A stretch of 64,000 bases of DNA from JBKQHQ01 sp052148715. Lineage in GTDB: Bacteria; Pseudomonadota; Alphaproteobacteria; Rhizobiales; Xanthobacteraceae. Made by a program: the position numbers and the translations under genes. The stretch is from the NCBI GenBank assembly GCA_052148715.1, contig JBKQHQ010000279.1:25721-89720 (forward strand), in the 5' to 3' direction. Under the pieces are notes generated by a model that was not told where the DNA came from, ran no database searches, and was given only the letters and a program-made list of their open reading frames with translations. Numbering within the stretch: position 1 is the first letter of the stretch; each line of letters opens with the position of its first letter. Below are positions 7,322 to 16,524 of the stretch, in pieces.

Positions 7322-8090
7322 GCGCCGCCTCCGCGCCGATATAGGCTTCGATGACGCGCGCATTGCGCTGGATATCGACCGGCGCGCCGGCCGCCACGAT
7401 CGATCCGGCGTCGAGCACGATCACCTGATCGGCAATACCCATCACCAGCGACATGTTGTGCTCGACCACGAAGATGGTCACGCCGCCCTCGCGGATGGCG
7501 ATGAGGAGCGCCGCGAGTTCCGCGGTCTCGCTGTCGTTGAGGCCCGCCGCCGGCTCATCGAGCAACAGCATGCGCGGCCGCGCCATGACGGCGCGGATCA
7601 CCTCCAGGAGTTTTTGCGTGCCCATCGGCAGTTCGGTCGCCGCCACGTCGCGGAATGCCGACAACCCGACGAGGTCGAGCAGCGCCTCGGCTTTCGCAAC
7701 GAGCGCACGTTCCTCGCGGCGCGCGCCGGCGCTCCAAATCATCTGCGACACGGCGCCGGCGCGCAGGTGCATATGCGCGCCGGACAAGACATTCTCCAGT
7801 GTGGTCATGCCCGGGAAGACGCGGGCGGCCTGGAAGGTGCGCACGAGGCCAAGGGCGGCAATGCGGTGCGGTGGCAAGCCCGCAAGATCGGCGCCGAAGA
7901 AACGAACCTCGCCGGAGGATGGAGGAAACAGATTGGTGACCATGTTGAACACGGTCGTCTTGCCGGCGCCGTTCGGGCCGATCAAGGCGCTGAGACTGCC
8001 GGGCGCAACGGCGAAGCTCACGTTGTCCACCGCCGTCACGCCGCCAAAATTCTTGGCAATGCGCACCGCCTCGAGCGCCGGCGTGCTCAC
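7314..8090 (-). CDS. livG: Liv-type ABC transporter ATP-binding protein (LivG)
   Basis: A 258-residue ATPase with Walker A GPNGAGKTT, Walker B MLLLDEPAAGLN, the LivG-type motif GLVRTFQAARVFPGMT, and HNMSLVMGIAD near the end. The usual ABC signature is degenerate: TELPMGTQKLLE replaces LSGGQQ..., a known habit of LivG proteins (YGxQRxLE). The GTG start at 8088-8090 shares 4 bp (GTGA) with the stop of the fused permease, so translation is coupled. The frame is open much further upstream, but that part is only the antisense shadow of the permease. Confidence 0.9.
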   Translation of the reverse strand: MSTPALEAVRIAKNFGGVTAVDNVSFAVAPGSLSALIGPNGAGKTTVFNMVTNLFPPSSGEVRFFGADLAGLPPHRIAALGLVRTFQAARVFPGMTTLENVLSGAHMHLRAGAVSQMIWSAGARREERALVAKAEALLDLVGLSAFRDVAATELPMGTQKLLEVIRAVMARPRMLLLDEPAAGLNDSETAELAALLIAIREGGVTIFVVEHNMSLVMGIADQVIVLDAGSIVAAGAPVDIQRNARVIEAYIGAEAAHA

Positions 8091-9982
8091 GATGAAGCCT
8101 CGGCCCGAGCCAGCACACTTGCGCGCGGCGCCGTCTTGCCGAGCCAGATCGCCAGCCGGCCGAACAGGCCCTCGGGCATTCCTAAAAACGTAGCCACCAG
8201 CAACGCGCCTTCGAATGCGGTCTTGAACATGGCGAGATCTTGAACCAGCGTCGGCAGCATGGTGAGCACGAGCGATCCGAACAGGCCGCCGAGGAGCGTC
8301 CCCTCCCCGCCGAGCACCAGCATGGCGATCAGCTCGAACGAGCGCGGGGTTGCCACCATCTCGGGCGACAGGAAGTGGAAATTGAACGCGTAGAGGCTGC
8401 CCGAGAGCGAGGCGAGCGCCGCCGCGATGCAGAGCGCGGCGGTCTTCATGCGTCCAACATTGATGCCCAAGGCCGCGGCTGCCAGCTGATCGGTGCGCAC
8501 GGCCTTGAGCGCGCGGCCGAAGCTCAAGCGCATGCCGCCCTCGAGCAGAAGCACGAGCACGACCGCCAGGCCGAGCGTGAGATAGTACATGCGTGTCTGC
8601 GTGCCGAACTCGAACCCGCCGACCGCGAAGGCCGGGATGCCGACAAGGCCCGACGGGCCGCCGGTCCAATCGACGAGCCCCACCGTGAGCGAATCGATGA
8701 GCAGCCCGAATGCCAGCGTCGCGAGCGCGAGATAATGGCCGCGCAGACGCCCGGTCACGAGCGACAGAACGAGCGCGCAGACGACGCTCAGCAGCAGCGC
8801 CGCCAGCGTCGCCAAGAGCGGCGGCCAATCATAGGCGGTCGACAGGATCGCCGCCGCATACCCGCCGACCGCCATGAACCCAGCCTGCCCAAGGCTCACT
8901 TGGCCCGCATAGCCCATCAGCACGTCGAGCCCGAGCACCGCGACGAACAGGATCAGTGAGATCACCAGCGAGGCGAGCACGCCGCGCGGCAGGGGCAGCG
9001 CCGGCAGCAGGGCGAGGACGGCGACGAGCACGATCCCGAGCAGCACTGCACGGCGCGGCGGCAGTCGGACCAGCGGCCGGTGCGCCCGGGCCTCTTCGCG
9101 CACATCGCTCCGCCGCGCCGGCCCGCTCGGAAACAGACCTGCCGGCCGCAGGACCAAGACCGCCATCAGCAGAAGGAGCGCGAGGGTATTGGCGAACAGC
9201 GAGGACACGTAGAAGGCGGCGAGTTGCTCCGCCACCCCGAGCAGCAGGCCGCCGGCGACCGAGCCGGCAAAGCTTCCCATGCCGCCGATCGCAACCGCGA
9301 TGAAGCCCGAGATGGTGAAGAACTGGCCGCTGTCGAATTGCAGCGACATGATCGGCGCAACGAGAATGCCGGCCGCCGATCCGGCGAGCGCCGCAAGGGC
9401 GAAGCTCAGCAACATCATGCGCGGCAGATCGATGCCCATCAGCCGCGCGGCGGCCGGATTCTCGGCGCAGGCGCGCAAGGCGCGGCCGAGCGTAGTCTTT
9501 TGCAGCAGCAGCCATAGACCGGCGATGATCGCGGCGGCGACCGCGGCAAGCCAAAGGCCCTGGCTCGGAACGCGCAGCGGCCCGAGGACGACGGGGGCCT
9601 CGCCGGAAAACGGTGGCAGCGCGTAGGGCTGGTTGCCCCAGACGATGAGCGTGACGCCGGAGAAGAAGGTGAGCAGGCCCGCGGTCAGAACGAGCGTGCT
9701 GCTGCTCGGCAGCCGCAACACTGCCGGGACGAAGGTCGACGCCCCGACGAGCACGCTGAACAGCGTGGTCGAGGCAATGGCGGCGAGCGCCGCGAGCAGC
9801 GTCGGCCAGCCGAACAACACCTCGAAGTAATACATGCCCATGGCGCCGAGGACGCAGAAGGCGCCCTGCGACAAGTTCACGACGTTGGTGACGCGGAAGA
9901 CGAGCGAGAAGCCGAGCGCCACGATGGCAAACACGCCACCCTGCAGCAGCCCGCCGATGATGATCTGAAGGATCCCCGACAA
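8087..9982 (-). CDS. Fused Liv-type ABC permease (LivH-LivM in one polypeptide)
   Basis: A 631-residue double permease. Residues 1 to about 290 are LivH-like (GGVFAIVALGFSLVFRVTNV; RACAENPAAARLMGID; GFIAVAIGGMGS). A charged linker follows (about 291-312, RRSDVREEARAHR). Residues 315-620 are LivM-like (DVLMGYAGQVSLGQAGFMAV; LKAVRTDQLAAAALGIN; MLVLGGEGTLLGGLFGS). The start is a TTG at 9982, 13 bp after livK. The two subunits are usually separate genes, as in the second Liv operon here (13050-14950); fusion fixes a 1:1 heterodimer. The frame is intact throughout, so this is not an assembly join of a pseudogene. Confidence 0.9.
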   Translation of the reverse strand: MSGILQIIIGGLLQGGVFAIVALGFSLVFRVTNVVNLSQGAFCVLGAMGMYYFEVLFGWPTLLAALAAIASTTLFSVLVGASTFVPAVLRLPSSSTLVLTAGLLTFFSGVTLIVWGNQPYALPPFSGEAPVVLGPLRVPSQGLWLAAVAAAIIAGLWLLLQKTTLGRALRACAENPAAARLMGIDLPRMMLLSFALAALAGSAAGILVAPIMSLQFDSGQFFTISGFIAVAIGGMGSFAGSVAGGLLLGVAEQLAAFYVSSLFANTLALLLLMAVLVLRPAGLFPSGPARRSDVREEARAHRPLVRLPPRRAVLLGIVLVAVLALLPALPLPRGVLASLVISLILFVAVLGLDVLMGYAGQVSLGQAGFMAVGGYAAAILSTAYDWPPLLATLAALLLSVVCALVLSLVTGRLRGHYLALATLAFGLLIDSLTVGLVDWTGGPSGLVGIPAFAVGGFEFGTQTRMYYLTLGLAVVLVLLLEGGMRLSFGRALKAVRTDQLAAAALGINVGRMKTAALCIAAALASLSGSLYAFNFHFLSPEMVATPRSFELIAMLVLGGEGTLLGGLFGSLVLTMLPTLVQDLAMFKTAFEGALLVATFLGMPEGLFGRLAIWLGKTAPRASVLARAEASS

Positions 9983-9995
9983 GCGTTTCCGCCGA

Positions 9996-11183
9996 CTATT
10001 TCTGCACAGGCGAGCCGGTGAGCTGGCTCACGACATTCCAGGTATCGGCGGCCGGATTCCAGCGCGTAACGAGGGCATTCTTTACCGTCAGGCCACGCTG
10101 CGGCACGGCCTTGAAGTCATAGATTCCATTGACGCCGACATAGTCCGTCTGATTGGCGATGTGATCGCGCACCTGCTGCGCACTCGCCTTGGCGCCGAGC
10201 TTGCGCAAGGCATCGATGACTAGGTTGGCCGGGTCCCAGGCCAAGACCGACATATTGTCGAGCTTGAGGTTGGCTTGCTTGAAGGCCGCATAGAACCGTC
10301 GCTGCTGCTCCTCGATCTTCGCATCGAGCGCAAAGAGCCCCGCATGCGGCGGATATGCGGACGTCGGAATGTAAAGCTCCTTCGGCAGGAAATCCTTGTA
10401 CTGCGTCATTTGCGCGTAGGTCATGTTGCCGTTGGTGGTGCCGACCGGCAAATCGAGGCCGGCCTGCAGCACGGCCTTGAACACGGTTGCGATCGGCGCG
10501 CCGGTGGACCAGGCAATCAGCGCCTGCGGGCCCGCGGCTTTGATGCGCTCGATTTGCGCGGCGACGCTCACGTCGGTCGGATTGAAGCGCTGCCGCTCGA
10601 CGACCTGCACGGTCGCATTCTCGGCAAGCTTGAGCACATCGTCGAAGCCGCGCTCGGCATCCTGCCCGGAGGCATCGGTGCTGGTCATGAAGGCGATCTT
10701 GGTCAACCCCTGCGAGCGGAAGTAGCGCACCAGCGCCTCGATCAGGTCTCGGGTGTCGATGCTGGTCGAGAACTGGTAGCTGCCCGCGGGCGGATGGACG
10801 CCGGGCGAGAGGCAATAGTCGAACGGGCCCTCCTTGAGCAGCGGTGCGATGGCGTTGCACATCGCGACGATGCTCGAGCCGAGCATGACCGAGGGTTTGT
10901 CGGCCAAGAGACCATTGGCGATCTGCACGGTGGTCTGCGGGGTCGACTGGTCATCGTGGAACACGAACTCGAGCGGCTGACCGTCGAGCCCGCCGTCCTT
11001 GTTCGCGACCGCCTGCAAGAGCTGCAGCGCCTGCTGCTCACCCTTGCCGAGAAAGGAGGCGCCGCCGGTCAGGGGGACGATCACGTTGATCCGGTAGGGG
11101 TCGGCGGCGCGGCATTCGCCGGCGACAAGCGCCACGGCGAACGCAAGCAGCGCGATTTTCCCCGTCACGCTTCCCCAGACCAT
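9996..11183 (-). CDS. Liv-type ABC transporter substrate-binding protein
   Basis: A 395-residue periplasmic receptor of the LivK/peripla_BP_6 group. A signal peptide of about 26 residues (ALLAFAVALVAGECRA) is followed by YRINVIVPLTGGASFLGKGEQQ, the typical start of the fold, with KIAFMTSTDASGQD and a late hinge as usual. GGGAGGA lies 8 bases before ATG 11183. It is the first gene of the operon that continues with the fused permease, LivG and LivF. In this family the ligand is not predictable from sequence; amino acids, amides, urea and aromatic acids all occur. Confidence 0.88.
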   Translation of the reverse strand: MVWGSVTGKIALLAFAVALVAGECRAADPYRINVIVPLTGGASFLGKGEQQALQLLQAVANKDGGLDGQPLEFVFHDDQSTPQTTVQIANGLLADKPSVMLGSSIVAMCNAIAPLLKEGPFDYCLSPGVHPPAGSYQFSTSIDTRDLIEALVRYFRSQGLTKIAFMTSTDASGQDAERGFDDVLKLAENATVQVVERQRFNPTDVSVAAQIERIKAAGPQALIAWSTGAPIATVFKAVLQAGLDLPVGTTNGNMTYAQMTQYKDFLPKELYIPTSAYPPHAGLFALDAKIEEQQRRFYAAFKQANLKLDNMSVLAWDPANLVIDALRKLGAKASAQQVRDHIANQTDYVGVNGIYDFKAVPQRGLTVKNALVTRWNPAADTWNVVSQLTGSPVQK

Positions 11184-11623
11184 GATCGCAATCCTCCCCG
11201 CTTTCGCTTATTTCGCCGTCCGCGCATCGAACCGCCCCGCCGCCACGCCGGTGCGCGGGCCCGACGCCGAACGGCCATCGTAGCGGAATGCGATCCCGGC
11301 GGAAGGGGCCTTGGCGCAACGGCCGGCCCGAACCGGGTGATAGCGGGACGCTTAAGGCTTTCTTCAATCCGACGGCGGCGTGATCGGCGGACCCCGATTC
11401 GTGCTTGCTCCGGTCTCACTTTGTTTGCGCGCGTATCAGATCGGCGCGCGATGAGAGGTGAATCGGTTTTTCATCCAGCGGATCAGCTCCGCGATTCGCG
11501 CCGTGCCGCTCAATCGCCTGCGGGAGAACACTTTAACGCCTTCGTTCGTTCCAGCGGTCCCGAATCGTTCGCTACCGATTCGTGCGTGATTCGGTCTCAC
11601 TTTGTCTCATCTCGTGCAGGCGG
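11184..11623. other. 440-bp intergenic region between two Liv operons
   Basis: No gene is supported. It lies between the stop of livF of operon 2 and the start of the receptor of operon 1, so it should hold the end of one transcript and the promoter of the next. An imperfect direct repeat is described separately. No clear hairpin followed by a T run was found. Confidence 0.5.
11392..11606. repeat. Imperfect 30-bp direct repeat, copies 180 bp apart
   Basis: Copy 1 at 11395-11424 and copy 2 at 11575-11604 share CGATTCGTGC, then four to five changed bases, then CGGTCTCACTTTGT. The two copies bracket most of the gap between the Liv operons. They could be binding sites for a regulator of the downstream livK promoter, or the footprint of a small duplication. 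Confidence 0.55.
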
Positions 11624-12327
<704 letters not shown>

Positions 12328-12328
<1 letters not shown>

Positions 12329-13053
12329 CAGCCGACCGCCTCCCGGCCGAGATAGGACTGCACGACGGCAGGCTCGCGCACGACCGCTTCCGGCGTTCCT
12401 TCGGCGATGGCGGCGCCGTGATGCAACACCAGGATGCGCGACGCCAGGGCCATAACGGCGCGCATGACGTGCTCGATCAGCAAGATCGTGAGACCGTCGC
12501 GGTTGAGCTCGCGCAAGATACCGACCATCCGGTCGGTCTCGGTCGGCCGCAGGCCTGCCATGACCTCATCGAGCAGCAACAGCCTCGGTTGCGTGGCGAG
12601 CGCACGGGCGGTTTCGAGCCGCTTGCGGTCGGGCAGGGTCAGGGCCGACGCGCGCTGCCAGCGCTTGTCGAAAAGGTCGAGCCGGCGCAGCGTCTCGTGT
12701 GCCTGCGTGCGGGCCTCCTCCACATGCGGATGCCGCAGCAGCGCGCCGACGATGACATTGTCCTCGACGCTGAGCGCAGGAAACGGTCGCACGAGCTGAA
12801 ACGTTCGCCCGATCCCGCGGCGGCAGATGTCCTCGGGCGCGCGTCCATCGATCCGCTCGCCGGCGAAGGAAATCGAGCCCGCATCCGGTGCCAAGACGCC
12901 GGCGATCATGTTGAACAAGGTTGTCTTGCCGGCGCCGTTCGGACCGATGATCGCGAAGAGATCGCCCGGCGCAAGGGTGAAGCTCACGCCGTCGACGGCG
13001 AGCAGGCCGCGGAAACGCTTGCTGACGGCGGCAACCGACAGGAGCGCGGTCAT
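12328..13053 (-). CDS. livG: Liv-type ABC transporter ATP-binding protein (LivG)
   Basis: A 241-residue ATPase: Walker A GPNGAGKTT, Walker B LLLLDEVMAGLRPTE, the LivG hallmark GIGRTFQLVRPFPALSV and IEHVMRAVMALASRI. The signature is the degenerate LivG form, here ALTLPDRKRLE. The chosen ATG 13053 shares ATGA with the livM stop. The frame remains open another 26 codons upstream but that would lie inside livM. It pairs with LivF in the cytoplasm to drive the LivHM pore. Confidence 0.9.
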
Positions 13054-14084
13054 CGACGAGCCCCTTGCGTGCCGCGCTCGGACGCCTCCCGCCGATCCAC
13101 GAGACCGCAGACGCGCGCGAGCCAGGGCCACACTCCGTCCGGACGCACGAAGATGATCACCATCAGCGTTAGCCCGTAGAACAAGGCCTTGGCGCCGGGC
13201 GCGTTGACGCCGAGCTGCTCGACGACGGCGGTCAGCACTTCACCAAGTGGCGTGAGCACGAAGGCGCCGATGACGGGCCCAAAAATGGTCCCGATCCCGC
13301 CGACGATCGGCGCCAAGACGATCTCGATCGAGCGGCCGATACCGAACATCTGCACGGGAAAGAGCGTGTTGTAATAGAAGGCATAGAATACGCCGCCGAT
13401 GGCCGTCATCGCCGAGGAGATCAGCACCGCCTGCATCTTGGCGCGAAAGACGTTGATGCCGAGCGCCCGCGCCGCCTGCTGATCTTCCCGCACCGCGAGC
13501 CAGTGATAGCCAAGCCGCGAGCGGGACAGATACGCCGTGAAGATCACCGAGCCGACCGCAAGCGCCAGGCCGACGTAATAGAACATGAGCGGTCCGCCGC
13601 GCAGGTTCCACCATTCGCCCAGCAGTTCCGCCTGGTACGGCACAAAAAATCCGCCGGCCCCACCGGCGACATTGATGTGATCGAAGGCAATGCGGGTGAA
13701 CTCGGCGAAGGCGATGGTCAGCAGCGCGAAATACACGCCCTCGATGCTGAAGCGAAAGCCCAGCCAGCCGATGACCGCGCCGAATAGCGCGGCGGCCGCG
13801 ACCGCCGGGATCACCCCGAGCCACGGGCCGATCCCGAAATAGACCCATAACAGCGCAGCCACGTAGGCGCCGACCCCGACATAAAGCGCGTGACCGAGCG
13901 ACAGCTGTCCGGCGAAACCCATCATCAAGTTCCAGGCCTGGCCAAGATAGGCGAAGTAGAAAATGAGAATGAGAACGGAGACGAGGTACCGGTCGGCGAA
14001 GAGCGGCGCCGCGAGCAGCGCCGCGACGGTGATGGCGCTAAGCGCACGTCCGCGCGGCGGCATGTCGTACCAGCGCGCGCTCAC
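13050..14084 (-). CDS. livM: Liv-type ABC transporter permease (LivM)
   Basis: A 344-residue inner-membrane permease with about nine hydrophobic segments. LivM signatures are NLMMGFAGQLSLGHALYVGV, LAVREDQQAARALGINV and PIVGGIGTIFGPVIGA. The GTG start shares GTGA with the livH stop and its own stop overlaps livG, so the four transport genes form one tightly coupled unit. A C-terminal basic tail (GLVDRREASERG) is cytoplasmic. Confidence 0.9.
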   Translation of the reverse strand: MSARWYDMPPRGRALSAITVAALLAAPLFADRYLVSVLILIFYFAYLGQAWNLMMGFAGQLSLGHALYVGVGAYVAALLWVYFGIGPWLGVIPAVAAAALFGAVIGWLGFRFSIEGVYFALLTIAFAEFTRIAFDHINVAGGAGGFFVPYQAELLGEWWNLRGGPLMFYYVGLALAVGSVIFTAYLSRSRLGYHWLAVREDQQAARALGINVFRAKMQAVLISSAMTAIGGVFYAFYYNTLFPVQMFGIGRSIEIVLAPIVGGIGTIFGPVIGAFVLTPLGEVLTAVVEQLGVNAPGAKALFYGLTLMVIIFVRPDGVWPWLARVCGLVDRREASERGTQGARR

Positions 14085-14950
14085 GCGCGCCGCCCCATCA
14101 GCCCCTGCGGCCGCAACACCAAAACCAGAATAAGCAGCGCGAACGAGAACATGCTCTTCATCGACGGCTCGAAGAAGAAGCCGGCGAGCGCTTCCGATAC
14201 GCCGATGAGAACGCCGCCGACCAGCGCGCCGCTCATCGAGCCGAGTCCGCCGACGATGACGATGATGAAGGCGAGCAAGGTGAACGATTGCGCCAGCGCC
14301 GGGCTCGCGTCAGCAATCGTCACCATCAGCGCGCCGGCGGCGCCGACGCAGGCAAGCCCGATCCCGAATGTCAGCGCGTAAAGGCGCTTCACATTAAGCC
14401 CGACCACGGCGGCGCCGACGAGGTTGTCGGCGCAGGCGCGGATGGCGGTGCCGACCGCCGTGTAGCGGAAGAAGGAGAACAGGATCGCCGCGACCACGAG
14501 CGCGCCGGTAGCCGCATAGAGCCGCGCCTTGTCGATGAACAGCGGGCCGACCAGGAACGTATCGAGCGCATAGGGCAGATTGGTCGGCCGCGCGTCGGCG
14601 CCGAAGATCAACAGCAGGCCGTTGACGATGATGATGGCGAGCCCGACGAGGAGGATGAATTGCTCATGCTCGGCCCGGCCCACGAACGGATTAATCAGAG
14701 TCGTTTGCAGGAGAAAGCCGATGCCGAAGAAGGCCGCGGCGACCGGCAGCACCGCCAGCAGCGGATCGAGCTTGAGGCTCACGAACAGCACGTAGGTCGC
14801 ATACATGGCGATCACGGCAAACTCGCCATGGGCAAAATTGACGACGCGCACCACGCCGAAGATCACCGACAGCCCGAGCGCCATCAGCCCGTAGACGAGC
14901 CCGGTCAGCACGCCCTGCACGACGACGTTGGCAATGATGGAGGGAGTCAT
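14081..14950 (-). CDS. livH: Liv-type ABC transporter permease (LivH)
   Basis: A 289-residue permease with about eight membrane segments and LivH motifs: LVYGLMALGLSVIFGVVRVV, FAHGEFAVI, IRACADNLVGAAVVGLN and IIVIVGGLGSMSGALVGGV. ATG 14950 is chosen because the fold begins there; an in-frame start 54 bases earlier would add a basic unrelated stretch. No strong ribosome site is visible. A long palindromic repeat lies between this gene and its receptor gene upstream, so it may be expressed at a lower level than the receptor. Confidence 0.88.
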   Translation of the reverse strand: MTPSIIANVVVQGVLTGLVYGLMALGLSVIFGVVRVVNFAHGEFAVIAMYATYVLFVSLKLDPLLAVLPVAAAFFGIGFLLQTTLINPFVGRAEHEQFILLVGLAIIIVNGLLLIFGADARPTNLPYALDTFLVGPLFIDKARLYAATGALVVAAILFSFFRYTAVGTAIRACADNLVGAAVVGLNVKRLYALTFGIGLACVGAAGALMVTIADASPALAQSFTLLAFIIVIVGGLGSMSGALVGGVLIGVSEALAGFFFEPSMKSMFSFALLILVLVLRPQGLMGRRA

Positions 14951-15000
14951 GAAGCGCTTGTTTGATAACAGGACAATCGCATTTGGACGGCGCCAGTTCT

Positions 15001-15212
15001 TCACCTCCCCCCTTGTGGGGGAGGTCGCCTCGCCGCGCAGCGGCGAGGCGGGAGAGGGGGTCTCTTCGAAAGAATCTTTCTTTATTAGCGCCAGTTCAAC
15101 GCGATCGATCTTAAAGCTAAAAACTGAAAAAGCGAAGATTATGCGAAGCGACCCCCTCTCCCGGCCCGCCGCAAAGCGGCAGGCCGACCTCCCCCACGCG
15201 GGGGGAGGTGAA
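15001..15212. repeat. Palindromic REP-like element inside the second Liv operon
   Basis: The left arm (15001-15062) and right arm (15150-15212) are reverse complements over about 60 bp with some mismatches. Each arm carries its own hairpins: CCTCCCCC..GGGGGAGG and CGCCTCGCCGC..GCGGCGAGGCG on the left, CCTCCCCC..GGGGGGAGG on the right. About 87 bp of AT-richer DNA separates them. From memory, elements with this gggggaggt core are common in bradyrhizobia and other alphaproteobacteria. Its place between receptor and permease genes resembles REP elements in E. coli transport operons. Confidence 0.8.
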
Positions 15213-15227
15213 TACTTGTCAGCAGGC

Positions 15228-16469
15228 TCAGCTGCGTCCCTGCCACGACGGTTCGGGCAGCACCGGCGTCATGGTGGCAACGTCGGCGGGCAGCACGACG
15301 GTGGGCGTGCGGTTGCGGTTCTGCACGCAGGCGGACGGAATTCCCGGGTTCTGCCCCTTCTCGTCGAAGCGGATCGGCCCGCCGATCATGACATGCTCGG
15401 CCAGGTTGGTCGCGCGGATGGCCTGCATCAACTGGGGGCCGTCGGCGGTGCCGGCGCGCTTGAAGCCGTCGGCGGCGATCAGCAGGGCCTCGAAGGTGAA
15501 GCCGGCGTTGAAGCAATCGACGGCGAAGCGGAAATTATGGTGCTCGGCCTTGAAGGCCGCCTCGAGCGTCTGCGACATCTGCGCCTTCGGATTGGCCCAC
15601 GGAATGTCGGAGATGTGGAAGTCGGCGAGCGGTCCCAGCGCCTGGTAGAACTCCTCATCGTAAAGACCGGGCGAGCCCGGTGAAATGATCGCCTTCGGCT
15701 CGAAGCGCTGACGCACCATGTCACGAATGAGCTTGATGGCATCGGCGGCGCGCGTCACCACCAAAAGGAGCTCCGGGTTGAGCGCGCGGATCTTGGTGAC
15801 CTCGACTGAGAGGTCTTGTGCTTTCGGATCGTAGGCAATGGAATCAAGTAGCTGAAACGGCATGCCCGCGGCAGGAAAGAGCTTGTCCATCGCTTGGCGC
15901 TGGGCGGTTCCGAAAGTGTCGTTGGCGTGGATGAACACGCCGGTCTTCGGCTCGAGCTTGGTCGCGCCCAGCACGTCCTTGATCAGCTTCAGGCCATTGA
16001 CGACGAGCTGTCCACCGGTCGGGAAATTGCGCGCAAGGTACTTGTAGCCTTGCTCGGTCAGTTGCGGGGCGGCGGAGATATTGACCACGAGCGGCACCTG
16101 CCGCTGCTCGCAGACCTGCGCCATGGCCAGTGTGCCGCCGGATTCGAAGGCGCCGACGATGCACTGGGCGCCTTCGTTGATGGCGCGCTCGGCTTGGGTG
16201 CGGGCGATATCGACGCTCGACTCGGTGTCGATATGCACGAGCTCGACGCTGTAGCCGAATTTGGCGAGAACTTGCGGGGCGATGACGGCGCCGCGGTAAC
16301 AAGCCTGGCCGGCTTGCGCCAGATAGCCGGAGCGCGGGAGCAAGACCGCGATCTTGAGCGCTTTGGCCTGGGCGCGCGTGATCGAGGGCGCCGCCAGGAA
16401 GGCCGTCGTCGCGGCTGCGCCGGCGAGGAGATCTCGGCGGGTGGGACCCGGTAAGCGGGGGATTGGCAT
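15228..16469 (-). CDS. Liv-type ABC transporter substrate-binding protein, Tat-type signal
   Basis: A 413-residue periplasmic receptor. The N-terminus TRRDLLAGAAATTAFLA followed by ITRAQA is a twin-arginine type signal. The mature part begins LKIAVLLPRSGYLAQAGQ, as in peripla_BP_6 receptors of amide and aromatic acid transporters, and contains VFIHANDTFGTAQRQAM. The start is ATG 16469, with GGGAG 11 bases upstream; a longer frame is antisense to the amidase gene end. It follows the amidase by 55 bp, so enzyme and receptor are likely co-transcribed, consistent with an amide substrate. Confidence 0.88.
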   Translation of the reverse strand: MPIPRLPGPTRRDLLAGAAATTAFLAAPSITRAQAKALKIAVLLPRSGYLAQAGQACYRGAVIAPQVLAKFGYSVELVHIDTESSVDIARTQAERAINEGAQCIVGAFESGGTLAMAQVCEQRQVPLVVNISAAPQLTEQGYKYLARNFPTGGQLVVNGLKLIKDVLGATKLEPKTGVFIHANDTFGTAQRQAMDKLFPAAGMPFQLLDSIAYDPKAQDLSVEVTKIRALNPELLLVVTRAADAIKLIRDMVRQRFEPKAIISPGSPGLYDEEFYQALGPLADFHISDIPWANPKAQMSQTLEAAFKAEHHNFRFAVDCFNAGFTFEALLIAADGFKRAGTADGPQLMQAIRATNLAEHVMIGGPIRFDEKGQNPGIPSACVQNRNRTPTVVLPADVATMTPVLPEPSWQGRS

Positions 16470-16524
16470 CGGCTTTTGCTCCCTGAATGCGCGATCGTAG
16501 GTGTGCGAGGCCTTCCAACGCAAG

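Noticed and set aside
8091..8828. A long N-terminal extension of LivG
   Set aside because: The extension is antisense-like low complexity inside the fused permease gene; the GTG at 8088-8090 with GTGA overlap gives a normal LivG.
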